The notes: generated by a model not told the origin, from the sequence alone. DNA of 64,000 bases from Nitrospinia bacterium (GCA_029261715.1 JAJDAT010000001.1:62001-126000); one strand, 5' to 3'. Shown: positions 30,984-40,956, counted from the stretch's first letter. Program-made: numbers and translations.

Positions 30984-32333
30984 TTGAAAGACAAAAATAA
31001 TCAACGTGCCTTATGGTCTAGTCGAATAGGTTTTATATTAGCTGCTTCTGGATCTGCTGTAGGCTTAGGAAATATATGGAAATTCCCATATGTAACTGGG
31101 CAAAACGGGGGAGGCGCTTTTGTCCTGGTTTACATGATATGCACAGCCATCATTGGCTTACCTCTTATGTTATCCGAGTTTGCAATTGGACGAAACGCAA
31201 ACCTAAACCCAATAGGAGCTTTTAATAAAATAAAACCTAATTCACCGTGGATAGTTATTGGAATTATGGGCCTACTCGGTGGATTCTTAGTACTGTCATT
31301 TTATTCTGTAGTTGGAGGATGGACATTAGCCTATCTCGTAAAATCATTGACACATGGCTTCGATAGTTTTACCACTTCAAAAAATGCGGAAAGTATTTTT
31401 CTTTCATTTACTGCCGACGCTACCGAAACCCTATTTTATCAAATACTATTCATTTCTATATCGATATATATCGTATTAAAGGGAGTTGATAAGGGTATTG
31501 AAAAAATCTGTGACATCCTTATGCCAACGCTTGTAATCATGCTAGCGATTTTGATGATCCGCTCTATTACATTACCCGGAGCAGTGGAGGGGTTAAAGTT
31601 TTACTTATATCCAGATTTTAGTAAAATTAACGGGTCGGTCATTTTAATAGCGTTAGGCCAATCATTCTTTTCTTTAAGCTTAGGGATGGGATGCCTCATT
31701 ACATATGGAAGCTATTTACGCCCTCAAGAAAATTTGATTTCGGTTACAGTTTACATAGTAATTTTTGATATTCTCATCGCTCTTCTTATGGGGATGATAA
31801 TCTTCCCCGCGGTTTTTGCAATGGGAATGGAACCAACAGAAGGTCCCAGTTTAGTTTTCAATGTTTTACCGGTAATTTTCAAAAAGATGTCAATAGGTGG
31901 GATATTTTCGATTATCTTCTTTTGCCTGCTCACCATCGCTGCAATCACTTCCTCAATTTCTCTATTAGAAGGAGTTACATCATTTTTGATCGATAAATAT
32001 GGTTGGAAACGAAAAAATGCCGTTTTGATAACGGCGCTTGCAATCTTTCTTTTTGGGATACCTTCTGCGCTTTCGTTTGGGTTACTTGAGAATTTAAAGC
32101 TAGCAAATATGACATTTTTTGATCTAATCAATAATATTACATCGAACTATCTTCTTCCGCTTAGCGGCATGCTAACTGCAGTTTTTGTAGGTTGGGTTTG
32201 GGGCGTAGAAAAAGTGCAAAAAGAAATTGAGAACAATACATCTAAATCTCGCTGGCCACAAATTTGGATATTCCTTGTCAAATTTATCACCCCTCTAGCT
32301 TTGGCAATTGTCTTTTTATCTAATTTTTTCTAA
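30984..32333 (+). CDS. Sodium-dependent NSS-family (LeuT-like) transporter
   Basis: A 449-aa integral membrane protein. TM1 carries the family signature 'GSAVGLGNIWKFPY' (about residues 24-37), where the unwound helix binds Na+ and substrate. About 11-12 hydrophobic segments follow, and the length is typical of bacterial neurotransmitter:sodium symporters such as LeuT, TnaT and MhsT. These import amino acids with Na+. The start is TTG at 30984: an in-frame TAA lies at 30960 and there is no ATG before the conserved 'RALWSSRIGFILA' start of the family. No good Shine-Dalgarno is visible. The gene lies 76 bases after the TIR gene. The substrate cannot be told from sequence. Confidence 0.92.
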   Translation: MKDKNNQRALWSSRIGFILAASGSAVGLGNIWKFPYVTGQNGGGAFVLVYMICTAIIGLPLMLSEFAIGRNANLNPIGAFNKIKPNSPWIVIGIMGLLGGFLVLSFYSVVGGWTLAYLVKSLTHGFDSFTTSKNAESIFLSFTADATETLFYQILFISISIYIVLKGVDKGIEKICDILMPTLVIMLAILMIRSITLPGAVEGLKFYLYPDFSKINGSVILIALGQSFFSLSLGMGCLITYGSYLRPQENLISVTVYIVIFDILIALLMGMIIFPAVFAMGMEPTEGPSLVFNVLPVIFKKMSIGGIFSIIFFCLLTIAAITSSISLLEGVTSFLIDKYGWKRKNAVLITALAIFLFGIPSALSFGLLENLKLANMTFFDLINNITSNYLLPLSGMLTAVFVGWVWGVEKVQKEIENNTSKSRWPQIWIFLVKFITPLALAIVFLSNFF

Positions 32334-32410
32334 TGAAAATCACTTAATTTGAAAACAAAAACTTCATTTATCCTATTTATTTAGTCAACTAAATAAACTT
32401 TAAGGATTTG

Positions 32411-32534
32411 AATCATTCGCCATTCAAGTGGATATGCGAAACCATTTGAACGTCGATTTCGTCGCCTTTTAGGAAGGGTTCTATTCGTGATCGAATACTT
32501 TGGTCTAAAGCGTCTTGGTCGGATTGCGGCAATT
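32411..32534 (-). pseudogene. Gene remnant, right copy of the 124-nt direct repeat
   Basis: On the minus strand it reads 'LPQSDQDALDQSIRSRIEPF' continuing 'LKGDEIDVQMVSHIHLNGE' and TGA. It differs from 28723-28846 at about 11 of 124 positions without indels. Together they flank the TIR and transporter genes in direct orientation. Confidence 0.65.
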
Positions 32535-32697
32535 TGGAGGAAAAAAATATTGGATAATTTGAGGATTATTGAAAAACAAAATGAATAGGTTACTATAAAT
32601 ATATAATTAAAAAAAAGAGGGAATTTTTTTGAACTCTTGTGATATTGAATATAGGTTAGATTGTCTTTTCTTCAGTTTGTCTAGAACTATGTGGTTT

Positions 32698-32950
32698 TTA
32701 AGGAGTAGACTCAACCTTTTTATTCTTTTTAACTTGAAAACCAAGGGGCAATATAACTCCCTCAAGGTTTGAATCTTCAAAATTTACTTTAAAAATGTTT
32801 GATCCTCTAAGGTCGGATCCATCAAAGTTTGATTCTACAAAGTCAGAATTTATTTAATCAGCGTCTCTAAAGTTTATTCCGCCCAATGAAAGTTGCTAGA
32901 TCCATCTGGAAACTCGCTCCTAATCGCCCTCTACAGAAATCTCCGTTCAA
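32698..32950 (-). pseudogene. Decayed pentapeptide-repeat gene
   Basis: On the minus strand the frame ending at 32698 gives 'NSDFVESNFDGSDLRGSNIF' and 'NFEDSNLEGVILP', the A(D/N)LXX-like pattern of pentapeptide-repeat proteins. An in-frame TAA and at least one frameshift (near 32880) interrupt it, and no start is visible. Intact members form a right-handed beta-helix; this copy cannot be functional at full length. Confidence 0.7.
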
Positions 32951-33285
32951 AAACTAATATTTTTGAATTCGAAATACATTTAAAATAAGACACTCATAAC
33001 TTTTTTAAATCCAATTTGGCCACAATTTTCATCCCCTTATTTAATAGCTTTTTCAGCTCAAAATTTATCTTTCAAAAAATTCAATCAGCTTACAATTTAA
33101 TTAGACACAAAATAATATCTAAATAGTAAAAATTATTTTTGCTATCATAAAATATAAAAACTACAATCAATATTCATTCCGCTAATTGCATGCATTAGAA
33201 ATTTGTGAAGCCGGTTGCGTCATCTTGTTGACGGTTCATTTCAATCAACGTATCAGATGCATAATCTTAATTTAATGAAAGGGCT

Positions 33286-36006
33286 GTGAAAAAAATGACA
33301 TATTCAGAACTTCCAGAAGAATTTAAGGCGGCAGACAAATTGATAATTATTGAACCATCGGGGCACTATGACTGGGACTGGATAGTTGACTTTAAAACTT
33401 ACTATGATGGCAAGAGTTCCCCCCATTCAACGGTAAGAAATAATCTTGACCACGCAATAAATCTACTAACAAACGACGTTGATTATACATTTTCAATATG
33501 CGAGATGGCCTATCTCCAGGCTTATTTGAATGATGAACCAAACCAAGCTTCAGTTATCGAAGGGTTTGGCGATAGATTTTCAATATCTGGCGGCGGCATG
33601 ACATCTGCCGAAAATTTACTCTGCCATGGAGAAACATTTATTCGTAACTACCTTGCGGGTCGTCTCTTTGCATTGAATGCAATTAAAGTAAGCGATGTGC
33701 CTTCTCTTTGGATTCCAGACGATTTTGGACAAGACGCACAGTTACCTATTGTGCTGCGCGCTATGGGATATGAAGGGGCAGCATTCTGGCGTATTCCCGG
33801 TAGCAACGAAAAGTCAGGGATCAATTATCGCAAATCAACTTCTCCCGGTGCTGTACTTGACCGTAATATTGACTTTAGCTTCCAGGCCGCCGATGGGTCG
33901 GCGGTGCAAGCTCATTGGATATGGAAGGGTTACTGTGAAGGCAACAACATTTATGTCGGCCCTTCTGTCCCACCTAATTACAGTATGATAGACACAATCA
34001 TTCTAGATTACGCTTCAGCTTCTCCGGCACCCTATATGTTTGTAACCATAGATTGTGACTTTAACGATCCCAACCAGTTCAGTGGAATTGTACAAAATGT
34101 AAAAGATTGGAATACCAATAAAGCTCCCAGCGCAAATATTTATGCATTAGTTGCCCCTTTCAACTTTTATCAAAATCTCGTTAAAACTTATGCTCAAAGC
34201 AATCCATTAAAAGTATTTTCCGGCCCCCTCAATCCTTATTATTCAGGATGCTATGCTACACATCCAGACTTAAAACTTTTACATTACAGCGCCACTCGTT
34301 TACTTCTCGCCTGTGAAACATTTGAGCGTGTAGGAGCTCTCAATATCACTCATGGATGGGATGAAGGGGCAAAAACGCGTCAGGAGATAGAAGATACCTG
34401 GAATCTATTAATTCCTTCCAGTCACCACGATTACATCACCGGTACTGCCGTTGATTCACCTCCGTATGTTCCTGTGTATAGTGGAGAACAACTGCCGCGC
34501 TTATTCGACTCGTTAACCGCCGCAGTTAACATTCGAAACAAGCTGATGGATAATATTACTTCAAAATTGACCTATACGACCGAAGGTCCAATGGCGGTTT
34601 TTAATCCGCTTAGTATGCAACGAACCAACGAGGTTGTATTTCCGCCCGATGTCGTATATCCACCTGAAATGCCATCCCCAATCAAACAAACCCAGTCTGC
34701 AAGCGTCAACCAAGCGCTCTTTACAGCCAGCGTGCCAGGAATGGGCTACAACACCGTTGTACCCGGACCATCAAACCTTAATCCGGTTCAACTGACATAC
34801 AGTCCCGGAGGAGGATATAGCCTAACGAATAGTCTGTTAACCGCATACTTTGATACAGATGGAAACTTAACATTTCTCAGAGATGAAACAACTAAGAAAA
34901 ATGTGCTTAAAGATAATGAAATAGGCAATAAAATCGTTTTTTATGAAGACTCGGGAAATATGTATCGATTCGGTAATGAAATACTAATGGACGAAACGTC
35001 TCCCTTACAGCCAATGGTTTTCAAACCGGCGGCACACGCCACGACGCTTGACTCCATCATGATGGATACAGGAGATCCATTATTTATGAGCCTGAATGTC
35101 GCAACCACCTATTCTTTTAACAAAAGTAATCCGGTAACATACCAGACAAAATATTCAATGGTTGCGGGGGAACCCTTATTACGTATGACGCTTGTGGGCG
35201 CAGCTCCAGAATCCTACACAGACGAAAAAGGAGTCACCATAGGCTTTTCTGTCATGGCCTGCTTTCCATTATTCTCAGAAATTGCAACTCTCACACATGG
35301 CACTGCCTACCACTGGGACGAAAACAGTCCGCGTGATTTTTATGATTCTACGGCTTGGAATAAAAACCAGGATAAAATTACATTTGAGGCCACTCATGGA
35401 TTCATACTTCCTAAAAACTCAGATTCCATAACCCTGGCGGGAATTTATCATGCCAGTACACCAGCATGGGGCATCGATCCGCATGGAGCTCTAATCGGCT
35501 GTGTCTTACGTAACGCTCATGGATCTATCGGCAACGCCGCCGCCAGACAAGGTATTGATACGGAGGTACATACCGTTTCGTATGCACTTCGAATTCCAAG
35601 CGGCCTAGACGCAGCCGATACTTCCCATCCATTGCAAGAATCTTTGCGTTATAACAATCCGCTCGTTGGCATACCAGTTCCATCAACCGCAGATGATTCG
35701 GCTCCTGCATCTGCCTCTCTTGCGTCGTCGCTGACTTCAAATGCCGTTATCACAGCGGCCAAAGCAGGTAGCATCGATCCAACAAAACTTATATTACGTG
35801 TTTATCAGCCCACAAACAGTCCGCTGAAGGTTGACGTACTTCTGTCATCGATAATAAGAACCTTTAAGTACTCTGTCGCAAGTACCAACGCTCTTGAATT
35901 AGCTACCGATCCCAATACATCGGTAACCGTAAATAATAACGGCATTTCAGTAGACACCAACTATGCGCTTTCAACAGCGGCAATATCTATTACTCCAGAG
36001 CAATAA
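33286..36006 (+). CDS. GH38-like alpha-mannosidase family glycosidase
   Basis: A 906-aa protein matching glycoside hydrolase family 38 in order. 'GHYDWDW' (H27, D29, W32) fits the zinc-binding HxDxxW motif. 'SLWIPDDFGQDAQLPIVL' (about residues 140-157) carries the nucleophile Asp region (D145 or D146). 'SSHHDYITGTA' (near 380-390) fits the second zinc-His region. The C-terminal half has the beta-rich layout of family-38 enzymes. Such enzymes release alpha-mannose from glycans. No signal peptide is seen, so it would be cytoplasmic unless the true start lies elsewhere; bacterial members often are cytoplasmic. It stands alone and ends at a strong terminator. Sequence and codon use look less AT-rich than the flanks, which may point to acquisition. 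Substrate not established. Confidence 0.8.
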   Translation: MKKMTYSELPEEFKAADKLIIIEPSGHYDWDWIVDFKTYYDGKSSPHSTVRNNLDHAINLLTNDVDYTFSICEMAYLQAYLNDEPNQASVIEGFGDRFSISGGGMTSAENLLCHGETFIRNYLAGRLFALNAIKVSDVPSLWIPDDFGQDAQLPIVLRAMGYEGAAFWRIPGSNEKSGINYRKSTSPGAVLDRNIDFSFQAADGSAVQAHWIWKGYCEGNNIYVGPSVPPNYSMIDTIILDYASASPAPYMFVTIDCDFNDPNQFSGIVQNVKDWNTNKAPSANIYALVAPFNFYQNLVKTYAQSNPLKVFSGPLNPYYSGCYATHPDLKLLHYSATRLLLACETFERVGALNITHGWDEGAKTRQEIEDTWNLLIPSSHHDYITGTAVDSPPYVPVYSGEQLPRLFDSLTAAVNIRNKLMDNITSKLTYTTEGPMAVFNPLSMQRTNEVVFPPDVVYPPEMPSPIKQTQSASVNQALFTASVPGMGYNTVVPGPSNLNPVQLTYSPGGGYSLTNSLLTAYFDTDGNLTFLRDETTKKNVLKDNEIGNKIVFYEDSGNMYRFGNEILMDETSPLQPMVFKPAAHATTLDSIMMDTGDPLFMSLNVATTYSFNKSNPVTYQTKYSMVAGEPLLRMTLVGAAPESYTDEKGVTIGFSVMACFPLFSEIATLTHGTAYHWDENSPRDFYDSTAWNKNQDKITFEATHGFILPKNSDSITLAGIYHASTPAWGIDPHGALIGCVLRNAHGSIGNAAARQGIDTEVHTVSYALRIPSGLDAADTSHPLQESLRYNNPLVGIPVPSTADDSAPASASLASSLTSNAVITAAKAGSIDPTKLILRVYQPTNSPLKVDVLLSSIIRTFKYSVASTNALELATDPNTSVTVNNNGISVDTNYALSTAAISITPEQ

Positions 36007-36057
36007 CTATCTGATTACATAAGTTGGTAATAAAATTATTTTAACGTCGTTATGGAC

Positions 36058-36097
36058 GCCTGTAGGTTCTTCTCCAAAGGACCTACCGGCTTTTTTT
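36058..36097 (+). terminator. Rho-independent terminator of the GH38-like gene
   Basis: GCC/GGC plus an 8-bp stem (36062-36069 with 36078-36085, one G-T pair) surrounds a short loop and runs into seven T at 36091-36097. It starts 51 bases after the stop codon. Confidence 0.88.
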
Positions 36098-36462
36098 AGG
36101 GTAGAATAGTTAGAAGAGTTTCAACCTCTTACCTATTTAATCGGAGCCGCATTTTTCATAACGTATATTTACTCTTTTTCAAAGGCGCTCATAGATGTAG
36201 GAATTAAAGAATCGGCTCACCCTATGGGAAAATAGATTAATATTTGGTCTGTTATTGACTTGTTCTAAAACTTTGGCTTAACCATCCTTTTCCAAACTCG
36301 AAAACCCAAAAATCCGATTTCCAAACCCAAAATATTTTCTTCCATTCAACGAAAATAATGCAGAAAAGAAAGAAGCTCTTTCCCTAATTAAAGGTATGCT
36401 ATTAATCCCAGACGGAGATTATAAGGTTTAATAATGAAATGGATTTTGCGCTCACTGGTTAT
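36098..36462. other. Intergenic region, possible short gene remnant
   Basis: This 365-bp stretch separates the convergent GH38-like and TPR-methyltransferase genes. A plus-strand frame of about 50 codons (36279-36430) ends 'ALSLIKGMLLIPDGDYKV' with a stop but has no start codon. It may be the tail of a lost gene. Nothing else is recognised. Confidence 0.35.
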
Positions 36463-37857
36463 TCAGTGCTTCAGCTTAAAGAAAAACAAATTACCCGAAA
36501 CGTTTTGCCCATTCTCAACGCGCAGAATATCGGATTGAATATCTTCTAAGTTCCACTTGAATTTACCAGCAATCTTTTCAACATAACCCTTGGAATGACC
36601 AAATCTTCCGGAAGGTTTTAATGCAAAATCTTTATCGGTTGTTTCGGTTGAAAAAGCAAAGCACGCGCCACTTTCCGCCACATTACTTATCGTTTGAAAT
36701 ACAGGTTCTAAATTTCCCAAATACACAAACACGTCTGCGGCTACAAACAAATCAAACTTTGCTTCGGTTTGTGCGAGGTATTCAATGATCTCTTTTGCCT
36801 TCAATTCGTCATATATTTTTTTGCCCTGCGCCTGCTGAATCATTTTTGTGGAAATGTCTACCCCGTAAAGCTTCTCGCAATGCGATCTAAATAAAGATCC
36901 GCACAGTCCAGTGCCACATCCCAGGTCCAAAATATTAGAAAATCGAAAGTTCTCGGAAATATTTTTCTTTGTCATACTAAGCAACGCCGTAGGCGTTTTG
37001 TACTGCAAGCTTTCTGCTAAATGGGTTTCGAATCGGTTCGCATATTGGTCAAACAATTCTTCTACATAGGCAGGAGATGCTTTTTCGGAATCGTTACCTA
37101 ACAACGAATCCAATAAATGTTTGGCTACCGAATTATCCGGCTCCAAATTCAAAACGCGTTTGTATAACTCAATAGCCTCTTTCGGTTCGCCTATTTGATT
37201 GCAAAGGATAGCCATTTCGTTGAGTCCTCTAACGTAATCTGGGCGCATACCCAAAGCTCTTTCGCAACAGGACTTAGCGGCTGCCAAATCACCTTGACGC
37301 CTGAAAATGATTCCTAAGTTGAGCGCAGCTTCGGCAAACTCCGGTTCCAAAGCCAACGCCTTCTGGTAAAATCCGGAAGCTTGACCTAAATCTCCCTTTT
37401 CCAGAAATGCGTTTCCCAAGTTGAAATAAACATGCGCGCTTGGGTCCAGCTCTAACGCTTTTTGATAAGCTTCTACGGAATCTTCCACTCGCCCTAATCG
37501 AGTTAAACAATCGCCTATATTATTCCAAGCATCGGCATAATCGTCTTTATTTTTTACGGCTGCCTGATAAGCTGTCAAAGCGTCTTCTAGAAGACCGATT
37601 CCATCCAGGGCTTTACCTAAATTGTAGTATGTAGTCGGAGACTCTGGATCGCAACGCGTCGCTTCCCTTAAATAACCAACTCCTTCTTCAAACTTTTCAG
37701 ATTGACAACATAAAACCCCCAATAAAGTCAGGGCTTCGGCATTCTCTGGCTCTTGCTTTAAAACCTTTTTATATCCGGTTTCAGCTTCCGTCCAATTACC
37801 CTCTTGATGGAAGGTTTTAGCGTTGCTTAATTCTAAAGAATCATTTGGAGGGTTCAT
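36463..37857 (-). CDS. TPR protein fused to a SAM-dependent methyltransferase
   Basis: A 464-aa soluble protein. Residues 1 to about 255 are seven or so tetratricopeptide repeats ('A.....LG......G....A...Y..AL.L.P'). The rest is a class I methyltransferase: 'ILDLGCGTGLCG' (motif I, near 307-318), 'LYGVDISTKMIQQAQGK' and 'FDLFVAADVFVYLGN'. TPR-methyltransferase fusions of this shape are common in bacteria, and their substrates are mostly unknown. The TPR region probably holds the target protein. It is transcribed on its own; rnr lies upstream on the same strand with a gap of 116 bases. Function beyond methyl transfer is not readable. Confidence 0.88.
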   Translation of the reverse strand: MNPPNDSLELSNAKTFHQEGNWTEAETGYKKVLKQEPENAEALTLLGVLCCQSEKFEEGVGYLREATRCDPESPTTYYNLGKALDGIGLLEDALTAYQAAVKNKDDYADAWNNIGDCLTRLGRVEDSVEAYQKALELDPSAHVYFNLGNAFLEKGDLGQASGFYQKALALEPEFAEAALNLGIIFRRQGDLAAAKSCCERALGMRPDYVRGLNEMAILCNQIGEPKEAIELYKRVLNLEPDNSVAKHLLDSLLGNDSEKASPAYVEELFDQYANRFETHLAESLQYKTPTALLSMTKKNISENFRFSNILDLGCGTGLCGSLFRSHCEKLYGVDISTKMIQQAQGKKIYDELKAKEIIEYLAQTEAKFDLFVAADVFVYLGNLEPVFQTISNVAESGACFAFSTETTDKDFALKPSGRFGHSKGYVEKIAGKFKWNLEDIQSDILRVENGQNVSGNLFFFKLKH

Positions 37858-37973
37858 GATATTAAAGTATAGCTAACAGAATAATTTTATCGCTACTATT
37901 AGAAAGAGTATCCTAATTAAAATTTATTTTAAATGACGAGGTAAGTTAAGGGGAACCAAACCCACTTGTGGGT

Positions 37974-40094
37974 TTAATAAGCCTCAGCCAGTCCTGGTAT
38001 AACAAATTCAATCTGCCGTTGGCTCAAATCCACTCTGGAAAGTTTTACATTTACCGAATCGCCAATCTGGAAAGTTTTTTTCTTATATTGACCTTTCAAT
38101 TTATGTTCGGTTTCGTAAAAAACATAATAATCGTCAGTCAAACTTCCCATTTTTACGAGTCCTTCTACATAGGGGTCTATCAATTCCACAAAAAAACCAA
38201 ACGCCATTACCGAAGAAATATACCCTTCAAACCTTTGTCCTACTTTATCAACCATGAATTGAGCGCGTCGTAAATCCTGGATATCTCGTTCAGCCTCCAT
38301 GGCTTTTCTTTCTCTGACGCTCGATTGCTGCGCCCAAACAAGCGTCTTTTCACGCAGTTTGGAACGCGCCTTATCATTAATCTCTCCATTTAAAAAATCT
38401 TTAACGATGCGGTGAACCGCTAAGTCAGGATATCTACGTATTGGCGAGGTAAAATGAACGTAATGATCAAACCCTAAACAAAAATGTCCCGAGTTTACAG
38501 ATGAATATTCTGCTTTTTTCATCGTTCTTAATAACAAATAATTTAAAGGACGACTAAACGGTTTGTCGACAGTTCGCTTTAAAATAGTCTGCAGATCTTT
38601 TTGTCGAATATTTTGACCAAATTCAAACTCTTCTCCTTGGCTTTGCAAGAACAAAGAAACTCCCTCCAGCTTCTCAGCATTCGGCGACTCGTGATAGCGA
38701 TTCAAACCGGGCAAACGATTCTTATCTAAAAACCGGGCAACAGCGCGATTAGCGGATAACATAAACTCTTCAATCAATTCATGCGCCGCATTGCGCTCAG
38801 TTACGCCAATGCTTTGAACTTTTCCGTTCTTCGCAAGTGTTATCTGAGATTCCGGAATGTCAAACTCAACGCTTCCTTCCCCAATTCGATTCTTTTTTAA
38901 AATTAGAGCAAGCTTCGCCATCTTTTGCAAAGCAGGATAAACTTTTCCGTAACCCCCTTCTTCGTCGCCTTCCTTCATTAAACGATACGCTTCGGTATAT
39001 GTGAGTCGCCTTTTACTCTTAATAACCGAAGGAAAAATTTTATAACTGCGCATAACGCCATTATCATCCATCTCCATCAAAACCGTCATAGCCAGGCGTT
39101 CTACATCCGGCTTCAAACTACACAAGTTGCTAGAAAGCGGAAATGGAAGCATTGGCACAACGCCATTAGCGTAGTAAACGCTAGTGCCTCTCTCCAACGC
39201 GTCTTTATCCAATGCAGAATTTTCTTTAACAAAATGCCCAACATCGGCAATGTGCACGCCCAACGTATAGCCTTTGGAGGTAATCTCAATGGAAACTGCA
39301 TCGTCAAAGTCTTTCGCAGTTTCTCCGTCAATTGTGAAAAGTGTCCAGTCTCTTAAGTCTTCCCTACCCTCTAAATCCTCTTCGCTCAATTCTTCGGAAA
39401 AGTTTTCTGCCTCAAACTCGGAACCTTGAGAAAATTCCAATAACACGCGGTGCTTTCGCAAGATGGCTCGCGCCTCCGCTTCTGGGTCCAAAGCGTAACC
39501 AAACACTTCGGTAATCTGTCCTGAAGGATTAAAACGATTGGTGGGATACTCAGTAATTTCTACATTAACAAGCTGGCCGTTTTTCGCCCCAGATCGCCAA
39601 CGTTTTGGGATTATAAATGGATAGTAGTACTTTGACTCCGAGGGAATCACCCAGCCCTCGCCATCGCTCGTTTCAAACGTTCCAATAAGTTCTTTGGTGT
39701 TTCTTTCAATAATCCGTTCTACGACACCATCAGGACGTCCAAACTTTCTCCCAGGTTTCAAACGGACCAAAACTTTATCCAGGTGCATAGCGCCCTTCAT
39801 ATGCGCTCTACCGATAAAAGCGTCTTCTCCTCCCGCCTCGGGGATAAAGAACCCATTGCCATTAGGTCTACATTGGACAATTCCCGGAAGCAGGCTTTTT
39901 TGATCGGGAGAGCAAAACCGACCGCCGCGCGTTCTTTCTAAACTGCCGCTAAAAGCAAGGTCTTTTACAATTTGGCGAAACTCCCGACGTTTACTATCAG
40001 GAACCGAAAAAAAACGAATCATTTCGGCAACCTTCATAGGCCGCTTAGCTTTTTCCTGAATATGCTTTAAAATGGATTTTTCAGTAATTTCCAT
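37974..40094 (-). CDS. rnr: Ribonuclease R, 3'-5' exoribonuclease
   Basis: A 706-aa RNase II/R family enzyme. An N-terminal winged-helix segment (about residues 1-70) is followed by cold-shock-like OB domains. The RNB catalytic domain carries 'FTIDGETAKDFDDAVSIE' (about 252-269, with the acidic metal ligands) and 'HFTSPIRRYPDLAVHR' (about 541-556). An S1 domain lies at the C-terminus ('FEGYISSVMAFGFFVELIDP', about 625-645). It degrades structured RNA processively from the 3' end. It is slightly shorter than E. coli RNase R because the basic tail is minimal. A palindrome at 37958-37975 overlaps the stop codon. The gene is divergent from the zapB-like/zapA pair. Confidence 0.95.
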   Translation of the reverse strand: MEITEKSILKHIQEKAKRPMKVAEMIRFFSVPDSKRREFRQIVKDLAFSGSLERTRGGRFCSPDQKSLLPGIVQCRPNGNGFFIPEAGGEDAFIGRAHMKGAMHLDKVLVRLKPGRKFGRPDGVVERIIERNTKELIGTFETSDGEGWVIPSESKYYYPFIIPKRWRSGAKNGQLVNVEITEYPTNRFNPSGQITEVFGYALDPEAEARAILRKHRVLLEFSQGSEFEAENFSEELSEEDLEGREDLRDWTLFTIDGETAKDFDDAVSIEITSKGYTLGVHIADVGHFVKENSALDKDALERGTSVYYANGVVPMLPFPLSSNLCSLKPDVERLAMTVLMEMDDNGVMRSYKIFPSVIKSKRRLTYTEAYRLMKEGDEEGGYGKVYPALQKMAKLALILKKNRIGEGSVEFDIPESQITLAKNGKVQSIGVTERNAAHELIEEFMLSANRAVARFLDKNRLPGLNRYHESPNAEKLEGVSLFLQSQGEEFEFGQNIRQKDLQTILKRTVDKPFSRPLNYLLLRTMKKAEYSSVNSGHFCLGFDHYVHFTSPIRRYPDLAVHRIVKDFLNGEINDKARSKLREKTLVWAQQSSVRERKAMEAERDIQDLRRAQFMVDKVGQRFEGYISSVMAFGFFVELIDPYVEGLVKMGSLTDDYYVFYETEHKLKGQYKKKTFQIGDSVNVKLSRVDLSQRQIEFVIPGLAEAY

Positions 40095-40302
40095 GATTTC
40101 TGAAAGCTCTTAATTCGTCTTAAAACCTTAATTCGCTGAAGTGTACCTCAAAAATCATCGCTTCCCCTAATAAAAGATATTTACTTGAAAACATTAAACT
40201 ATTGGACTTTTAAACCAGATATAAGGTAAAACTCAATGAGTAGAAGTACTCTTAATATAAATGAACCTTGACACTCCCATACCCCAGCGCTACGATTTTT
40301 CC

Positions 40303-40581
40303 ATGAATTCGGACAAACTCCAAAACTTAGAAAACCAAATAGATAGACTGATAGAAACAGTTCAAGGATTACGTAAAGAAAACCAAGAACTAAAGCTCAA
40401 AAATGAAGAGCTAAATAAAGAAAAAGAAAGACTATCGACTGAGGAAAAGGCATCAAAGGCAGAACTGGAAAAAACGGCGTTATTAGAAAAACGTATCCAA
40501 AAACTAACAGAAGCCAATAGCAAAGCCAAAACTGAAATGAAAAAAATTCTAAAAACGATTGAAAATAACAACTTTCTTTAA
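40303..40581 (+). CDS. ZapB-like coiled-coil cell-division protein
   Basis: The preferred start is the ATG at 40303 (MNSDKLQNLE), giving about 92 aa; an upstream in-frame ATG at 40261 would add 14 unconserved residues. The whole product is a heptad-rich coiled coil ('LENQIDRLIETVQGLRKENQ'), as in ZapB and related small Z-ring factors. It ends 3 bases before zapA, the usual gene pairing in several proteobacterial groups. A role at the FtsZ ring is inferred from this pairing and the coiled-coil character; there is no enzymatic motif. Confidence 0.7.
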   Translation: MNSDKLQNLENQIDRLIETVQGLRKENQELKLKNEELNKEKERLSTEEKASKAELEKTALLEKRIQKLTEANSKAKTEMKKILKTIENNNFL

Positions 40582-40584
40582 CTC

Positions 40585-40881
40585 ATGAAAAAAAGCATCC
40601 CGCTAAAAATTCACGGTAAAACTTACCAGGTAAAAACCGATCAAGATCTTGCACAGCTCCAAATGCTGGCGGATTTTGTGGAAAAGAAGATGAAAGAGAT
40701 TTCGGATGCGACAACAATCCAATCAACTCTAGATTTAACCATTCTTACCCTCCTAAATATGGCGAAAGACTTATATGACTCTGAAACAAGCCGAGAGAGA
40801 CTGGAAAAAAACGTAGAAGAAATGACAAACCGATCCATTGAAAAAATCCAAAACGAAATCCCTTTTACCGACAGTAACTGA
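40585..40881 (+). CDS. zapA: Cell division protein ZapA
   Basis: A 98-aa protein with the ZapA layout: an N-terminal strand-turn segment 'IPLKIHGKTYQVKTDQD', 'LQMLADFVEKKMKEI', and a C-terminal coiled coil from 'LDLTILTLLNMAKDLYDSE' to the end. ZapA tetramers cross-link FtsZ filaments at mid-cell. It follows the ZapB-like gene by 3 bases. In related genomes zapA is followed by 6S RNA and ygfA. Here those are about 11.5 kb downstream, and the 3' part of zapA is present a second time at 43.7 kb. Confidence 0.9.
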   Translation: MKKSIPLKIHGKTYQVKTDQDLAQLQMLADFVEKKMKEISDATTIQSTLDLTILTLLNMAKDLYDSETSRERLEKNVEEMTNRSIEKIQNEIPFTDSN

Positions 40882-40956
40882 GTAAGAATATTTAAATTTA
40901 GCGTTATAAGGGAATATTCCGCAATTGTTTTGTTCTTACAACTCGCGTCAAAAATC

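Larger units (their letters stand above)
32334..33285. other. Intergenic region with two gene remnants
   Basis: This 952-bp stretch between the transporter and the GH38-like gene has no intact ORF. It contains the right copy of the 124-nt repeat (32411-32534) and a decayed pentapeptide-repeat gene (about 32698-32950). The remaining ~330 bases before 33286 are AT-rich and should hold the glycosidase promoter. Confidence 0.55.

Noticed and set aside
36279-36430. 50-codon frame ending in LLIPDGDYKV
   Set aside because: No start codon and no family; noted only as a possible remnant.
37958-37975. 8-bp palindrome at the end of rnr
   Set aside because: It overlaps the stop codon and has no T-run on the transcribed strand, so I do not call it a terminator.
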